NCBI RefSeq assembly: GCF_015291725.1 | Contig: NZ_CP030038.1 | Span: 7,491,001 to 7,555,000, forward strand | Direction: 5' to 3' | DNA from: Bradyrhizobium sp. CCBAU 51765 | GTDB taxonomy: Bacteria; Pseudomonadota; Alphaproteobacteria; Rhizobiales; Xanthobacteraceae | DNA length: 64,000 nucleotides | In this document: in pieces, positions 36,936-44,845 of the stretch | Layout of the letters: every line of letters begins with the position of its first letter | Numbering within the stretch: the stretch's first letter is position 1 | Position numbers and translations under genes: made by a program | Notes under the pieces: generated by a model | Seen by the model: only the letters and a program-made list of their open reading frames with translations | The model's database searches: none | What the model was told of the DNA's origin: nothing

Positions 36936-37703
36936 CTATTTCGGCGCCTGCAGCACGATGCCATAGCGGCGGTAGATCCGGTCGATCGTGCCGTCGCTCC
37001 GCAGCCGTTCCAGGGCCCGGTCGATGGCCTCGCGCAACGCATCGTCCGGGCGGATCATGCCGACGGCGACGTTCCAGTTGAGATCGGCCACGCTCTCATC
37101 ACGATCCAGGATCCGGAGTGGATTGTCCGGATGCGTCAGATTGAAATAGCCGGCCGCAGTAGGCGTCACCGCGGCGGCGTCGATCTCGCGGTTCGACACG
37201 GCCTCCAGGCTGTCGCTCTCGAAGCCGAACGTCGACAGGGGCACGCGCCGTTGGCCGATGATCATGGCGGCGATCGATCCGACCTGCACTCCCACCTTGG
37301 TCTTTTCGTTGAGACTCTTGAACGAGGTGAGCGGGCTGGATGACGGCACCGCGAGCGCGACGCCCGTGCGATAATATGGGTTCGAAATCCTCAAACGTGT
37401 TTCGCCCTGCGCCTCGCGGTCGGCGATGACGTCCAGAAGAATGTCACAGCCGGCGCTGCGCATCTGGTACTGCGTGATGATCCAGTCGAGCCTCAGCGCC
37501 ACACCGAGCTCGCGGGCCATCACCTGTCCCAGCTCGACCTGAAAGCCGGGCGGCTCGCCGCTCTTGCGGGCAAAGGGAAGCGAGTTGGGATGCGCGCACA
37601 GCCCGATCACGCCGCTCGCACGGATGGCGTCCAGGGTTCGCGCCTGCGCCGGTCCCGGCAGCCCGATGGCGGCAGCGATAATGACCAGCACGATCGCCTT
37701 CAT
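36936..37703 (-). CDS. Periplasmic substrate-binding-like protein, MxaJ/XoxJ type
   Basis: 255 residues. A signal peptide (MKAIVLVIIAAAIGLPGPAQA) is followed by the family 3 solute-binding fold: LCAHPNSLPFARKSGEPPGF, QVELGQVMARELG, NPYYRTGVALAV and VGVQVGSIAAMI. It lacks ABC partners and instead follows a PQQ dehydrogenase and its cytochrome, as MxaJ and XoxJ do. Those proteins are thought to assist dehydrogenase maturation or electron transfer. The assignment rests on context and general length. Confidence 0.75.
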   Translation of the reverse strand: MKAIVLVIIAAAIGLPGPAQARTLDAIRASGVIGLCAHPNSLPFARKSGEPPGFQVELGQVMARELGVALRLDWIITQYQMRSAGCDILLDVIADREAQGETRLRISNPYYRTGVALAVPSSSPLTSFKSLNEKTKVGVQVGSIAAMIIGQRRVPLSTFGFESDSLEAVSNREIDAAAVTPTAAGYFNLTHPDNPLRILDRDESVADLNWNVAVGMIRPDDALREAIDRALERLRSDGTIDRIYRRYGIVLQAPK

Positions 37704-37738
37704 TGCACACCCTCATCTGGACGCATCGCGCGTCTGGT

Positions 37739-38074
37739 TCAGCCTTCGCGTGGTTTCAAGGCGCGGATGTATTTGACGATCAGGTCGATCTGCGCGTCGG
37801 TGAAAGCGCCATCGAACGCCGGCATCGCGCCCTGCTTGCCGAGCTTGATGCGATTGCGAAGGAAGTCGTCGTCGCGCGGCGAATTCATCAGTTGCGGCCC
37901 CTTGCCGGCGGCCCGGCCGCCGTCGGAGTGACAAAACCCGCAAGTCCCCGCGAACACCTGCTCGACCTCGAACGGCGCATTCTCGGGCGCAGGCGCCGCG
38001 GGTTGTGCTTGAGCAATTGCAGCGCACAGCAGCGAGGCGCCCACCGGAACTGTTCTCAAATGCAGCTTCAACAC
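37739..38074 (-). CDS. c-type cytochrome of the PQQ dehydrogenase module
   Basis: 111 residues from a GTG at 38074, chosen because GGAG lies five bases ahead and a signal peptide (LKLHLRTVPVGASLLCAAIA, cleaved near QAQ) follows. The heme motif CGFCH is at residues 45-49; the axial Met is probably in KQGAMPAF. Periplasmic electron acceptor for the PQQ dehydrogenase encoded 83 bases upstream. An ATG further upstream (38131) would add a leader unlike a signal sequence. A XoxG-like role is inferred from context. Confidence 0.85.
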   Translation of the reverse strand: MLKLHLRTVPVGASLLCAAIAQAQPAAPAPENAPFEVEQVFAGTCGFCHSDGGRAAGKGPQLMNSPRDDDFLRNRIKLGKQGAMPAFDGAFTDAQIDLIVKYIRALKPREG

Positions 38075-38157
38075 GTCCACTCCATTCCTGAAGCAGGTGG
38101 CCGTTGCGATCGGCAAGGAGCGGGCTTGCACCCGCTCCCCCAGATCGTTTGCGGCAA

Positions 38158-39876
38158 CTATTTCAGGCTGAAGACGACGAGCGCGCCGTCGTCACGCGGC
38201 ATGCTCTTGTAGACGCCGCCGAAGTTCGGCGCATACTCGTCAGCCAGCATGCCGCCGAAGCCCGCGGTCACGGCGATATATTGCTTGCCGCCGACGGAGT
38301 AGCTGACGATGCCGCCCTGGTGACCGGTGCCGTTGTTGTGCTTCCACAGCTCGGCTCCGGTTTCGGCATCATAGGCGTGAAGGACACCGCGGGAATCCGG
38401 CACAAAGACCAGATTGCCCGCCGTCGACAGCACGCTTCCAAGCGGTGGCTCGGGATAGCGGACCTCCCATTTCTTCGCTCCCGTTATGGGATCACGCGCG
38501 TCGAGATGGCCATAGATCTCGCCGCCGGGAGGAGGTGTCATCTTGAAATCGGCGCCGATATTGAGCTGGACCTGCGGCGTCGTGACCGGTGTCGTCTTCT
38601 GGATGTCCAGCGTCATGCACCATTCCTGGCCGATCTTGTAGTAGAGGCCGGTCTTCGGGCTATACGAGCCGGCGTTCCAGCTGATGCCGCCGCCGATGAA
38701 CGGACACAGAGGCGGTTCAGTGACTTTCCCGACCGAGAAATCGCGGCGGCCGATCAGCGCGCCGGTCTTGGGGTCGATATCCTTGACGAAGTTGATGTTC
38801 TCGACCAGCCGCCAGACGTTCTTCACCTTCAGATTGCGGTCGTAGACGAAGACGAAGCCGCCCTTGTTCGGATGAACCACGTATTTCTGACCGTCGCGCT
38901 CAAGCATCACGAACTCGCCGACGGAGCTGTCAAAGTCCCAGGCGTCGTGCGGCAGTTCCTGATGATAGAATTTCAGCTTGCCGGTATCGATATCGAGGCC
39001 GATCACCGAAGTCGTATAAAGATTGTCGCCGGGGCGCGCACCTTGCGTCTTGTAGTCGGCGCCCGACCAATCGTAGAGCGGCGCAGGGTTCGCGGTGCCC
39101 CACAGGATGGTGTTGGTCTCGGAATCGTAGGTGCCCGGCATCCAGCCGCCGCCGCCGCCGGTGCGCCAGGACTCGTTGCCCCAGGTCTTCATGGCCTCTT
39201 CGGTGCCCGCGACCGTCAGGAATTCCCACTTCTTCTTTCCCGTCGTGGCATCGAGAGAGAAGATCGGGCCGCGGCCCGGCCATTCGCCACCTTGCGCGCC
39301 GATGATCACGCTTCCCTTCGCGTAGAGCGGCGCGCCGGTAAAGCCGACCGTGAGCTTCTGCGAGTCGATCAGCTTGGTCTCCCAGAGGACCTTTCCCGTC
39401 TTCGCATCCAGCCCGAAGACACGCCCATCCATCGTGCCGACGAAGACCTTGCCTTCGCCGAGAGCTACGCCGCGGTTGTAGGGAGAGTGGGTTTGCCGGC
39501 TGATGAGCGCCTCGTCCAGCTCCGGAAAGAACGACCAGATGACCTCGCCGCTCGCGCCGTTCAGCGCAAAGACGCGGCTGTAAGAGCCCGAATAATAAAG
39601 CACCCCGTCAGCCACGAGTGGCATGGACTGCAGACCGCGCGTCGATCGCCCGGGGATATGCATCCAGGCCACGCCGAGATTGGCGACGTTGTTCGTGTTG
39701 ATCTGCGCGATCGGGCTGTAGTGGTGGGACTTGTACGAGCCGTGATAGGTGAGCCAGTCGTTCTGGCCGCCGGCCTCGATGCGGGCCGTATCCACGGCCT
39801 GGGCCGACGCCGCCGATGCTGCAAGAGTCGCAACGACGACGGCAGGCAAGGCCAAGCTGAGCCACTGCTTTCTCAT
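38158..39876 (-). CDS. PQQ-dependent alcohol dehydrogenase (methanol/ethanol family, lanthanide-type Asp-x-Asp)
   Basis: 572 residues from the ATG at 39876, which has GGAGGAAG ahead and opens a signal peptide (MRKQWLSLALPAVVVATLAA, cleaved near ASA). It is a beta-propeller quinoprotein with SPIAQINTNNVANLGVAW, VFALNGASGEVIW and VFGLDAKTGKVLWE. The active-site segment is PHDAWDFDSS with Asp314 and Asp316; the second Asp is Ala in calcium-dependent MxaF and Asp in lanthanide-dependent XoxF-type enzymes. The vicinal Cys-Cys near the active site of MxaF and XoxF is absent: that region reads ISRQTHSPYNRGVALG. A later Cys pair (LCPF and EWCM) is kept. Periplasmic oxidation of an alcohol; the substrate is unknown. 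Confidence 0.93.
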   Translation of the reverse strand: MRKQWLSLALPAVVVATLAASAASAQAVDTARIEAGGQNDWLTYHGSYKSHHYSPIAQINTNNVANLGVAWMHIPGRSTRGLQSMPLVADGVLYYSGSYSRVFALNGASGEVIWSFFPELDEALISRQTHSPYNRGVALGEGKVFVGTMDGRVFGLDAKTGKVLWETKLIDSQKLTVGFTGAPLYAKGSVIIGAQGGEWPGRGPIFSLDATTGKKKWEFLTVAGTEEAMKTWGNESWRTGGGGGWMPGTYDSETNTILWGTANPAPLYDWSGADYKTQGARPGDNLYTTSVIGLDIDTGKLKFYHQELPHDAWDFDSSVGEFVMLERDGQKYVVHPNKGGFVFVYDRNLKVKNVWRLVENINFVKDIDPKTGALIGRRDFSVGKVTEPPLCPFIGGGISWNAGSYSPKTGLYYKIGQEWCMTLDIQKTTPVTTPQVQLNIGADFKMTPPPGGEIYGHLDARDPITGAKKWEVRYPEPPLGSVLSTAGNLVFVPDSRGVLHAYDAETGAELWKHNNGTGHQGGIVSYSVGGKQYIAVTAGFGGMLADEYAPNFGGVYKSMPRDDGALVVFSLK

Positions 39877-40203
39877 TTGCACTTCCTCCCGCTCTAGCGT
39901 TTGTTGATTGCGTTTCGTGAGCGCGGCCGCGAGGGGGCATTTGCAGTTCAGTACGCGTCGATCGTCCTCCATCGGACCGAGTCGCCAACAGACATCCCCT
40001 CTCTCGGCGGATAGCGCCGAAGGAGCCACGTTCACCGGTGTGATTGCTGTTGTACTTCTGCTTGCCGCTGCAGCTTACGACGGATCACAGGGCGTGCAAA
40101 CACGGAACGCGCGCAGGAGACGACTTTGACGCACGGAGCGAATTGAAACGGCAGCGGCACTGACCGTTTCGACCTCGATCTGCCAATCCCGGAGCGACGT
40201 GGC
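39877..40203. other. Intergenic region upstream of the PQQ dehydrogenase
   Basis: 327 bases with no convincing gene. It holds the promoter and leader of the minus-strand dehydrogenase gene, beginning at its RBS (GGAGGAAG), and the 3' side of the TRAP operon. I see no clear operator or terminator. Confidence 0.55.
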
Positions 40204-41508
40204 TTATCCGTAAAGCACTTTCGGCAGTATCGTGACGATGCCGGGCCACAGCGTCAGCAGCAGCACGAAGCCGATCATGATCATGAGGTACGGCATCGTC
40301 ACGCGGGCGATGTAGCCGAGACCGTCGTCGGTCAGCCCCTGGATCACGAACAGGTTGAAGCCGACGGGCGGCGTGATCTGCGCCATCTCGACGGCGAGCA
40401 CGAGGAAGACGCCGAACCAGACCTCGTCGAAGCCGGCGCCCTTGACGATCGGCAGCACGATCGGCAGCGTCATCACGATCATCGAGAAGCCGTCGAGAAA
40501 GCAGCCGAGAACGAGATAGAAGACGATCAGCGTCACAATCAGCATGAACGGCGACAGGCCGAGCCCCTTGACGAAGGCGGCCACCGCCTGCGGGATGCCG
40601 AGGAAGGCTGCGGCATTGCCGAGGATCGAAGCGCCGAGCACGATCAGCGCGATCATCGAGCAGGTGACGACCGAGCCGATCAGCACGTCGCGCACCACCT
40701 GCTGCGACATCGCCCCTTGCGCCCACGCCACGAGCGCCGCGCCGAGCACGCCGACGGCGGCAGCTTCCGACGGCGTCGCGAGGCCGCCATACATCGAGCC
40801 GAGCACGCAGGCGATCAGGAACAGCGCCGGGGCGAGGTCCTTCAGAGCGGCGAAGCGTTCGCTCCATGGCACCTGCGAGAGCTTGGCTTCCGTCTCAGGT
40901 ACCATCGCGGGCCTGAGGCTCGTGTGCAGCATCACCCAGGCCATGAAGGTAGCAGCCAGCAAAAATCCCGGCAGCACGCCGGCCGTGAACAGCTTCAGGA
41001 TCGAGACGTCGCCGAGCACGCCGTAGATAATCATGATGTTGGACGGCGGAATCAGGAAGCCGAGCGTGCCGGCGCCGGCGAGCGAGCCGATGGCGATGTC
41101 GCGGGAATAGCCGCGGCGCAGGAGCTCGTTGAGCGACATGCGGCCGATCACCTGCGTGGTCGCGGCCGACGAGCCCGAGATCGCCGCGAAGATAGTGCAG
41201 CCGATCACGTTGACATGCAGCAGGCGGCCGGGCAGCAGCCCGGCCCAGGGCGCCAGTCCCTGGAACAGCGAGCGCGACAGGCGGGTGCGAAACAAGAGCT
41301 CGCCCATCAGGATGAACAGCGGCAGCGCGAGCAGCTCCTGCGTGGTCAGGATGTTCCAGGCATATTGAGGCAGCAGCTTGTCGAGCGGGATCGAGCGGAA
41401 CATCGCGAGCAGCAGCGTCGCAGTGAGCGCAAGCGTCAGGCCGATCCAGACGCCGCAGGCCAGCAGCGCAAACAAGATCGCGAACAGGGCGACGACTTCG
41501 ATGGTCAT
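40204..41508 (-). CDS. dctM: TRAP transporter large permease DctM
   Basis: 434 residues with about twelve membrane helices. It has LPLFILMGELLFRTRLSRSL, GCTIFAAISGSSAATTQVIG and AGTLGFLIPPSNIMIIYGVL, all conserved in DctM. Together with the small permease and the binding protein upstream it imports an acid across the inner membrane with a sodium gradient. Last gene of the hyuA-hyuB-dctP-dctQ-dctM run, 31 bases after dctQ. The substrate is probably related to the hydantoinase/oxoprolinase encoded in the same run. Confidence 0.95.
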   Translation of the reverse strand: MTIEVVALFAILFALLACGVWIGLTLALTATLLLAMFRSIPLDKLLPQYAWNILTTQELLALPLFILMGELLFRTRLSRSLFQGLAPWAGLLPGRLLHVNVIGCTIFAAISGSSAATTQVIGRMSLNELLRRGYSRDIAIGSLAGAGTLGFLIPPSNIMIIYGVLGDVSILKLFTAGVLPGFLLAATFMAWVMLHTSLRPAMVPETEAKLSQVPWSERFAALKDLAPALFLIACVLGSMYGGLATPSEAAAVGVLGAALVAWAQGAMSQQVVRDVLIGSVVTCSMIALIVLGASILGNAAAFLGIPQAVAAFVKGLGLSPFMLIVTLIVFYLVLGCFLDGFSMIVMTLPIVLPIVKGAGFDEVWFGVFLVLAVEMAQITPPVGFNLFVIQGLTDDGLGYIARVTMPYLMIMIGFVLLLTLWPGIVTILPKVLYG

Positions 41509-41539
41509 GCGATCTTGGATCCGTGAGCGAGCAAAGCGA

Positions 41540-42133
41540 TCATTCGACGGGCGAGGCCTTCATGCGATGATCCTCCAGCGGCAGGCCGAGCGCGGCCTGG
41601 ACCGCGCGTGCGAGAAACTGGAGCGTGAGCAGCAGCATGCCGAAAGTGACGACGGCTTCCGGAAGCCACAGCGGGGTGTCGCTCGAGGTGGAGACCTGGC
41701 CGCGCACGAACGCGGCCCAGGCGAATTTCGCCATGGCCGAGGTCAGAAACGCCATGAAGGCGAAGCCGGCCGCCGCCGAGAAAATCTCGAGCGCGCGCTG
41801 CACCGGCACGGGTGCGTTCTTCAGGAGCAGCACGACGCGGATATGGCCGCCGACACGTAGCGTCATGGCGGCGCCGAAAGTGAAGGACGCCGCCATCAGA
41901 TAGGAAGAGTATTCCCACGCGATCGAGATGCTGGGCGGAAAGAACGGCAGGAAGTTCGACAGGAAGCGGGTTGCGACCTCGCACAGCATCAGCAGCGTCA
42001 ACATCAAGAGACAGAAGCCGCCGATCCAGCCGTCGAGCCGGCCGAGGCGATCGATTCCGTCGAGCAGGATGCGCAGCGGCGCCGGCGCCGCTGCATTCAG
42101 GCTCTGCGGAGCTTCGGGCGAGATGCTCACCAC
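41540..42133 (-). CDS. dctQ: TRAP transporter small permease DctQ
   Basis: 197 residues with four hydrophobic segments. It contains CEVATRFLSNFLPFFPPSIS, IAWEYSSYLMAASFTFGAAM and LRVGGHIRVVLLL; EY-x-x-Y and GGHIRV are typical DctQ features. It bridges the binding protein and the large permease. Ten bases separate it from dctP. Confidence 0.93.
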   Translation of the reverse strand: MVSISPEAPQSLNAAAPAPLRILLDGIDRLGRLDGWIGGFCLLMLTLLMLCEVATRFLSNFLPFFPPSISIAWEYSSYLMAASFTFGAAMTLRVGGHIRVVLLLKNAPVPVQRALEIFSAAAGFAFMAFLTSAMAKFAWAAFVRGQVSTSSDTPLWLPEAVVTFGMLLLTLQFLARAVQAALGLPLEDHRMKASPVE

Positions 42134-42143
42134 GACATCATCC

Positions 42144-43145
42144 TCAGCTACGCTTCATTTCAGCGAGATAGGCCCGCACCGGCTTGTCGGCCGCCGGCAC
42201 GCGCTTGAGGAAGGCATCGAGCTGTGGCGCAGTCTTGGCCCGGATGTCCGTCATCATGGCTTGTGAAACCGGCACCACCTCCATGCCGCCTTCCTTCAGG
42301 CGGTTGAGGCTGTCGACGTCGGCCTTGAGCGAGTTGGCCCAGAAGCCCGGCTCCATCTTCGCCGCGATATCCGCAACCAGCTTCTGTTGATCGCCGGAGA
42401 GAGCCTTCCAGGAATCGAGATTGACGGTGAGCATCTGCGACGACCAGACGTGGTTGGTCGGGTAGACGTATTTCAGGAATTCCCAGAACTTGCCATCGAC
42501 GCCCGACACCGACGAGGTGGAGACGCCGGCCACGGCGCCGGAAGCGAGCGCGGGAATCGTCTCGCCCCAGGGGATCATCACCGCCGCCATGCCGATCGCA
42601 TTGAGCATCTCGACGGCGTTCTTGTCGGGCACGCGGATCTTGATGTTCTTCAGGCCCTCGACGTCGGCGACCTTCGCCTTCAGATGCAGATACTGCGTCG
42701 GCCACGGCACGATGTAGAGGATCTTCTGGTTGTTGCGCGCGGCGATCTTCTCATATTCGGGCCGCACATATTTGTGCAGCACCTTGAGCTCGTCCACCGA
42801 GCCGCAGAGGAAGGGAATGCTCTCGACGCCCATGAACGGCTCGTCGCCGACCTGCTGGATGTTGAGGACGTCGGCGAGCGGAACCAGGCCGTCGCGCACG
42901 GCGCGCAAGTGCTCGGGGCCCTTGAAGCCGAGCTGACCACCCGCCTTCACGGTGATGTTGACCGAGCCGCCGCTCTGCTTCTTCACCTCCTCGGCGAAGG
43001 CAAAGGCGTTCTGGGTGTGGAAATTGCCGTCAGGCCACACCGTCGACATGTCCCAGCTTACCGTCGCCGCCCGCGCGCGGGTGGAGATGTGGCCGGCGGC
43101 GAGCAGCGTCGCTGCGCCCGCGGTGAAGTTCCGTCGCGTGATCAT
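42144..43145 (-). CDS. dctP: TRAP transporter substrate-binding protein DctP
   Basis: 333 residues. The N terminus MITRRNFTAGAATLLAAG is a good twin-arginine signal, cleaved after ARA. The mature part begins TVSWDMSTVWPDGNFHT and includes KIRVPDKNAVEMLNAIGMA, where the conserved Arg (KIRV) binds a substrate carboxylate in this family. WGETIPALASGAVAG follows. Periplasmic binder for an organic acid; the substrate is not determinable. 39 bases follow hyuB. Confidence 0.95.
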   Translation of the reverse strand: MITRRNFTAGAATLLAAGHISTRARAATVSWDMSTVWPDGNFHTQNAFAFAEEVKKQSGGSVNITVKAGGQLGFKGPEHLRAVRDGLVPLADVLNIQQVGDEPFMGVESIPFLCGSVDELKVLHKYVRPEYEKIAARNNQKILYIVPWPTQYLHLKAKVADVEGLKNIKIRVPDKNAVEMLNAIGMAAVMIPWGETIPALASGAVAGVSTSSVSGVDGKFWEFLKYVYPTNHVWSSQMLTVNLDSWKALSGDQQKLVADIAAKMEPGFWANSLKADVDSLNRLKEGGMEVVPVSQAMMTDIRAKTAPQLDAFLKRVPAADKPVRAYLAEMKRS

Positions 43146-43184
43146 TGCACCCCTCCGTTTGCTACGCGCATGACGCCTGAGGCG

Positions 43185-44843
43185 TCACCGCGAGTACCCG
43201 TAAACTGCGACCGCCTTGTCGGCGGACACGAGTCCGCTTTCGACGTCGTCATTGATCGCCGTGCGCTCGCGCTTGGCGGGATCGCCGATGCCCGCGCCGC
43301 CCGGTGTCAGCACCACCAACCGGTCTTCCGGCGGCACCTGTTGAAAGCCCTTCCCCCGCAGCTTCTTTCCGGACTTGAGACCGACATAGCCGGCCTCGCC
43401 GTCCCGGCCGCCATCACGGCCGCGCGGCGGATGATCGATGCGGTCGAACGCAGCGAGAATGTCGAACGGCGCATCGACGCCGCTGCCGACTTCGATGATC
43501 TGGCCGAGGCCGCCGCGGGTGCGCCCTGCCCCGCCGGAATCCGGACGCAGCTCCTTGCGCCAGAAGATCAGAGGCGTCTGCGTCTCCGCAATCTCGACGG
43601 GGGTGCCGCGCACGCCGCTTGGGTAAGCGGTCGCCGACAGGCCGTCCTTGCCGAAGCGCGCGCCTGTGCCGCCATTGGACGTCACCGCCATGGAGAACCC
43701 GTAATTGCCGCCGACGCCGCTTCGCGTCTGCCCGCGGACGTTGAGATTCCACAGGCACGAGGTGCCTTCCGCAGGCACGCGTTCGGGAATGATCTGGCGC
43801 AGGCAGCCGAACACGACGTCGGGCAGCATCTGGCCGATGATGTGGCGCGAGGCGACCGGCGCCGGCTTCGGCGCATTGAGAATCGCGCCAGGGGGAGCCG
43901 ACACCGTCAACGGCGAAAGCGAGCCGGCATTGTTCGGGATCTGCGAGGCGACGACGCAGCCGAGACCGAACACGGTGTAGGCGGTGGTGTAGGACAAGGG
44001 CACGTTGATGCCGAACTTCGAGGCGGCGGAGGTGCCGTCGAAATCGACGTGTATGCCTTGGTCCGAGATAGTGAGGGTCGCAGCCAGCGTCACCGGCGCG
44101 TCATAGCCGTCGACCACCATGGTATTGCGCCAGCTGCCCTTCGGCAGCTTGGCGATCTCGGCGAGCACGGCCTCGCGCGAGCGGTCGCAGATGTAATCGC
44201 CGAGCTCGTTCAGCGTGTCGATGCCGAACTCGGTCATCATCTCGACCAGGCGCTCGCAGCCGACGTCGTTGCAGCCGGCGAGCGAATAGGTGTCGCCCTC
44301 GGTATCGATCGGCAGCCGCGTATTGGTGCGGATCATCGCCATCAGCGTCTCGTTGACGACGCCCTGGTCGATCAGCTTCAGCATAGGGATGTAGAGCCCC
44401 TCCATGAACACGTCGGTGGCGTCGGGCCCGAAGCCGATGCCGCCGATATCCATGAGGTGGCTGGTGCAGGAGAACAGCGCCACCGGCTTGCCATCCTTGA
44501 AGCACGGCGTGGTGACGACGAAGTCGTTGAGATGGCCGGTGCCCATCCAGGGATCGTTGGTGATGTAGGCGTCGCCTTCCTTCATCGTCTCGATCGGGAA
44601 GTGAGCGATGAAATGCTTGACCGATTCCGCCATCGAGTTGACGTGGCCGGGCGTGCCCGTCACCGCCTGCGCCAGCATGCGCCCCTCGAGGTCGAACACG
44701 CCGGCCGAGAGGTCGCCGCATTCGCGCACGATCGGGCTGAACGCGGTGCGGAGCAGCACCTGCGCCTGCTCCTCGACCACGGCGATCAGCCGGTGCCACA
44801 TGATCTGAAGGTCGATCAGGCTCGCGCCATTTGCCTTGCTCAT
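43185..44843 (-). CDS. hyuB: Hydantoinase B / oxoprolinase family protein
   Basis: 552 residues. It has SPIVRECGDLSAGVFDLEGR, AITGTPGH-type VTGTPGHVNSMAESVKHFI and DPWMGTGHLNDFVVTTP, followed by CTSHLMDIGGIGFGP. GGVDFGT-type and C-terminal GGAGRTRGGLGQIIEVGS motifs are typical of the HyuB/OplaH B subunit. With HyuA it would hydrolyse a lactam ring (hydantoin or 5-oxoproline type) using ATP, or act as an acetone carboxylase-like enzyme. Two bases separate it from hyuA; cytoplasmic. Confidence 0.93.
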   Translation of the reverse strand: MSKANGASLIDLQIMWHRLIAVVEEQAQVLLRTAFSPIVRECGDLSAGVFDLEGRMLAQAVTGTPGHVNSMAESVKHFIAHFPIETMKEGDAYITNDPWMGTGHLNDFVVTTPCFKDGKPVALFSCTSHLMDIGGIGFGPDATDVFMEGLYIPMLKLIDQGVVNETLMAMIRTNTRLPIDTEGDTYSLAGCNDVGCERLVEMMTEFGIDTLNELGDYICDRSREAVLAEIAKLPKGSWRNTMVVDGYDAPVTLAATLTISDQGIHVDFDGTSAASKFGINVPLSYTTAYTVFGLGCVVASQIPNNAGSLSPLTVSAPPGAILNAPKPAPVASRHIIGQMLPDVVFGCLRQIIPERVPAEGTSCLWNLNVRGQTRSGVGGNYGFSMAVTSNGGTGARFGKDGLSATAYPSGVRGTPVEIAETQTPLIFWRKELRPDSGGAGRTRGGLGQIIEVGSGVDAPFDILAAFDRIDHPPRGRDGGRDGEAGYVGLKSGKKLRGKGFQQVPPEDRLVVLTPGGAGIGDPAKRERTAINDDVESGLVSADKAVAVYGYSR

Positions 44844-44845
44844 GA

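Noticed and set aside
39908..40129. A 73-codon frame with a hydrophobic stretch upstream of the PQQ dehydrogenase
   Set aside because: Starts at a TTG without a ribosome-binding site and lies in the promoter region of the opposite-strand gene; codon use is unlike the neighbours.
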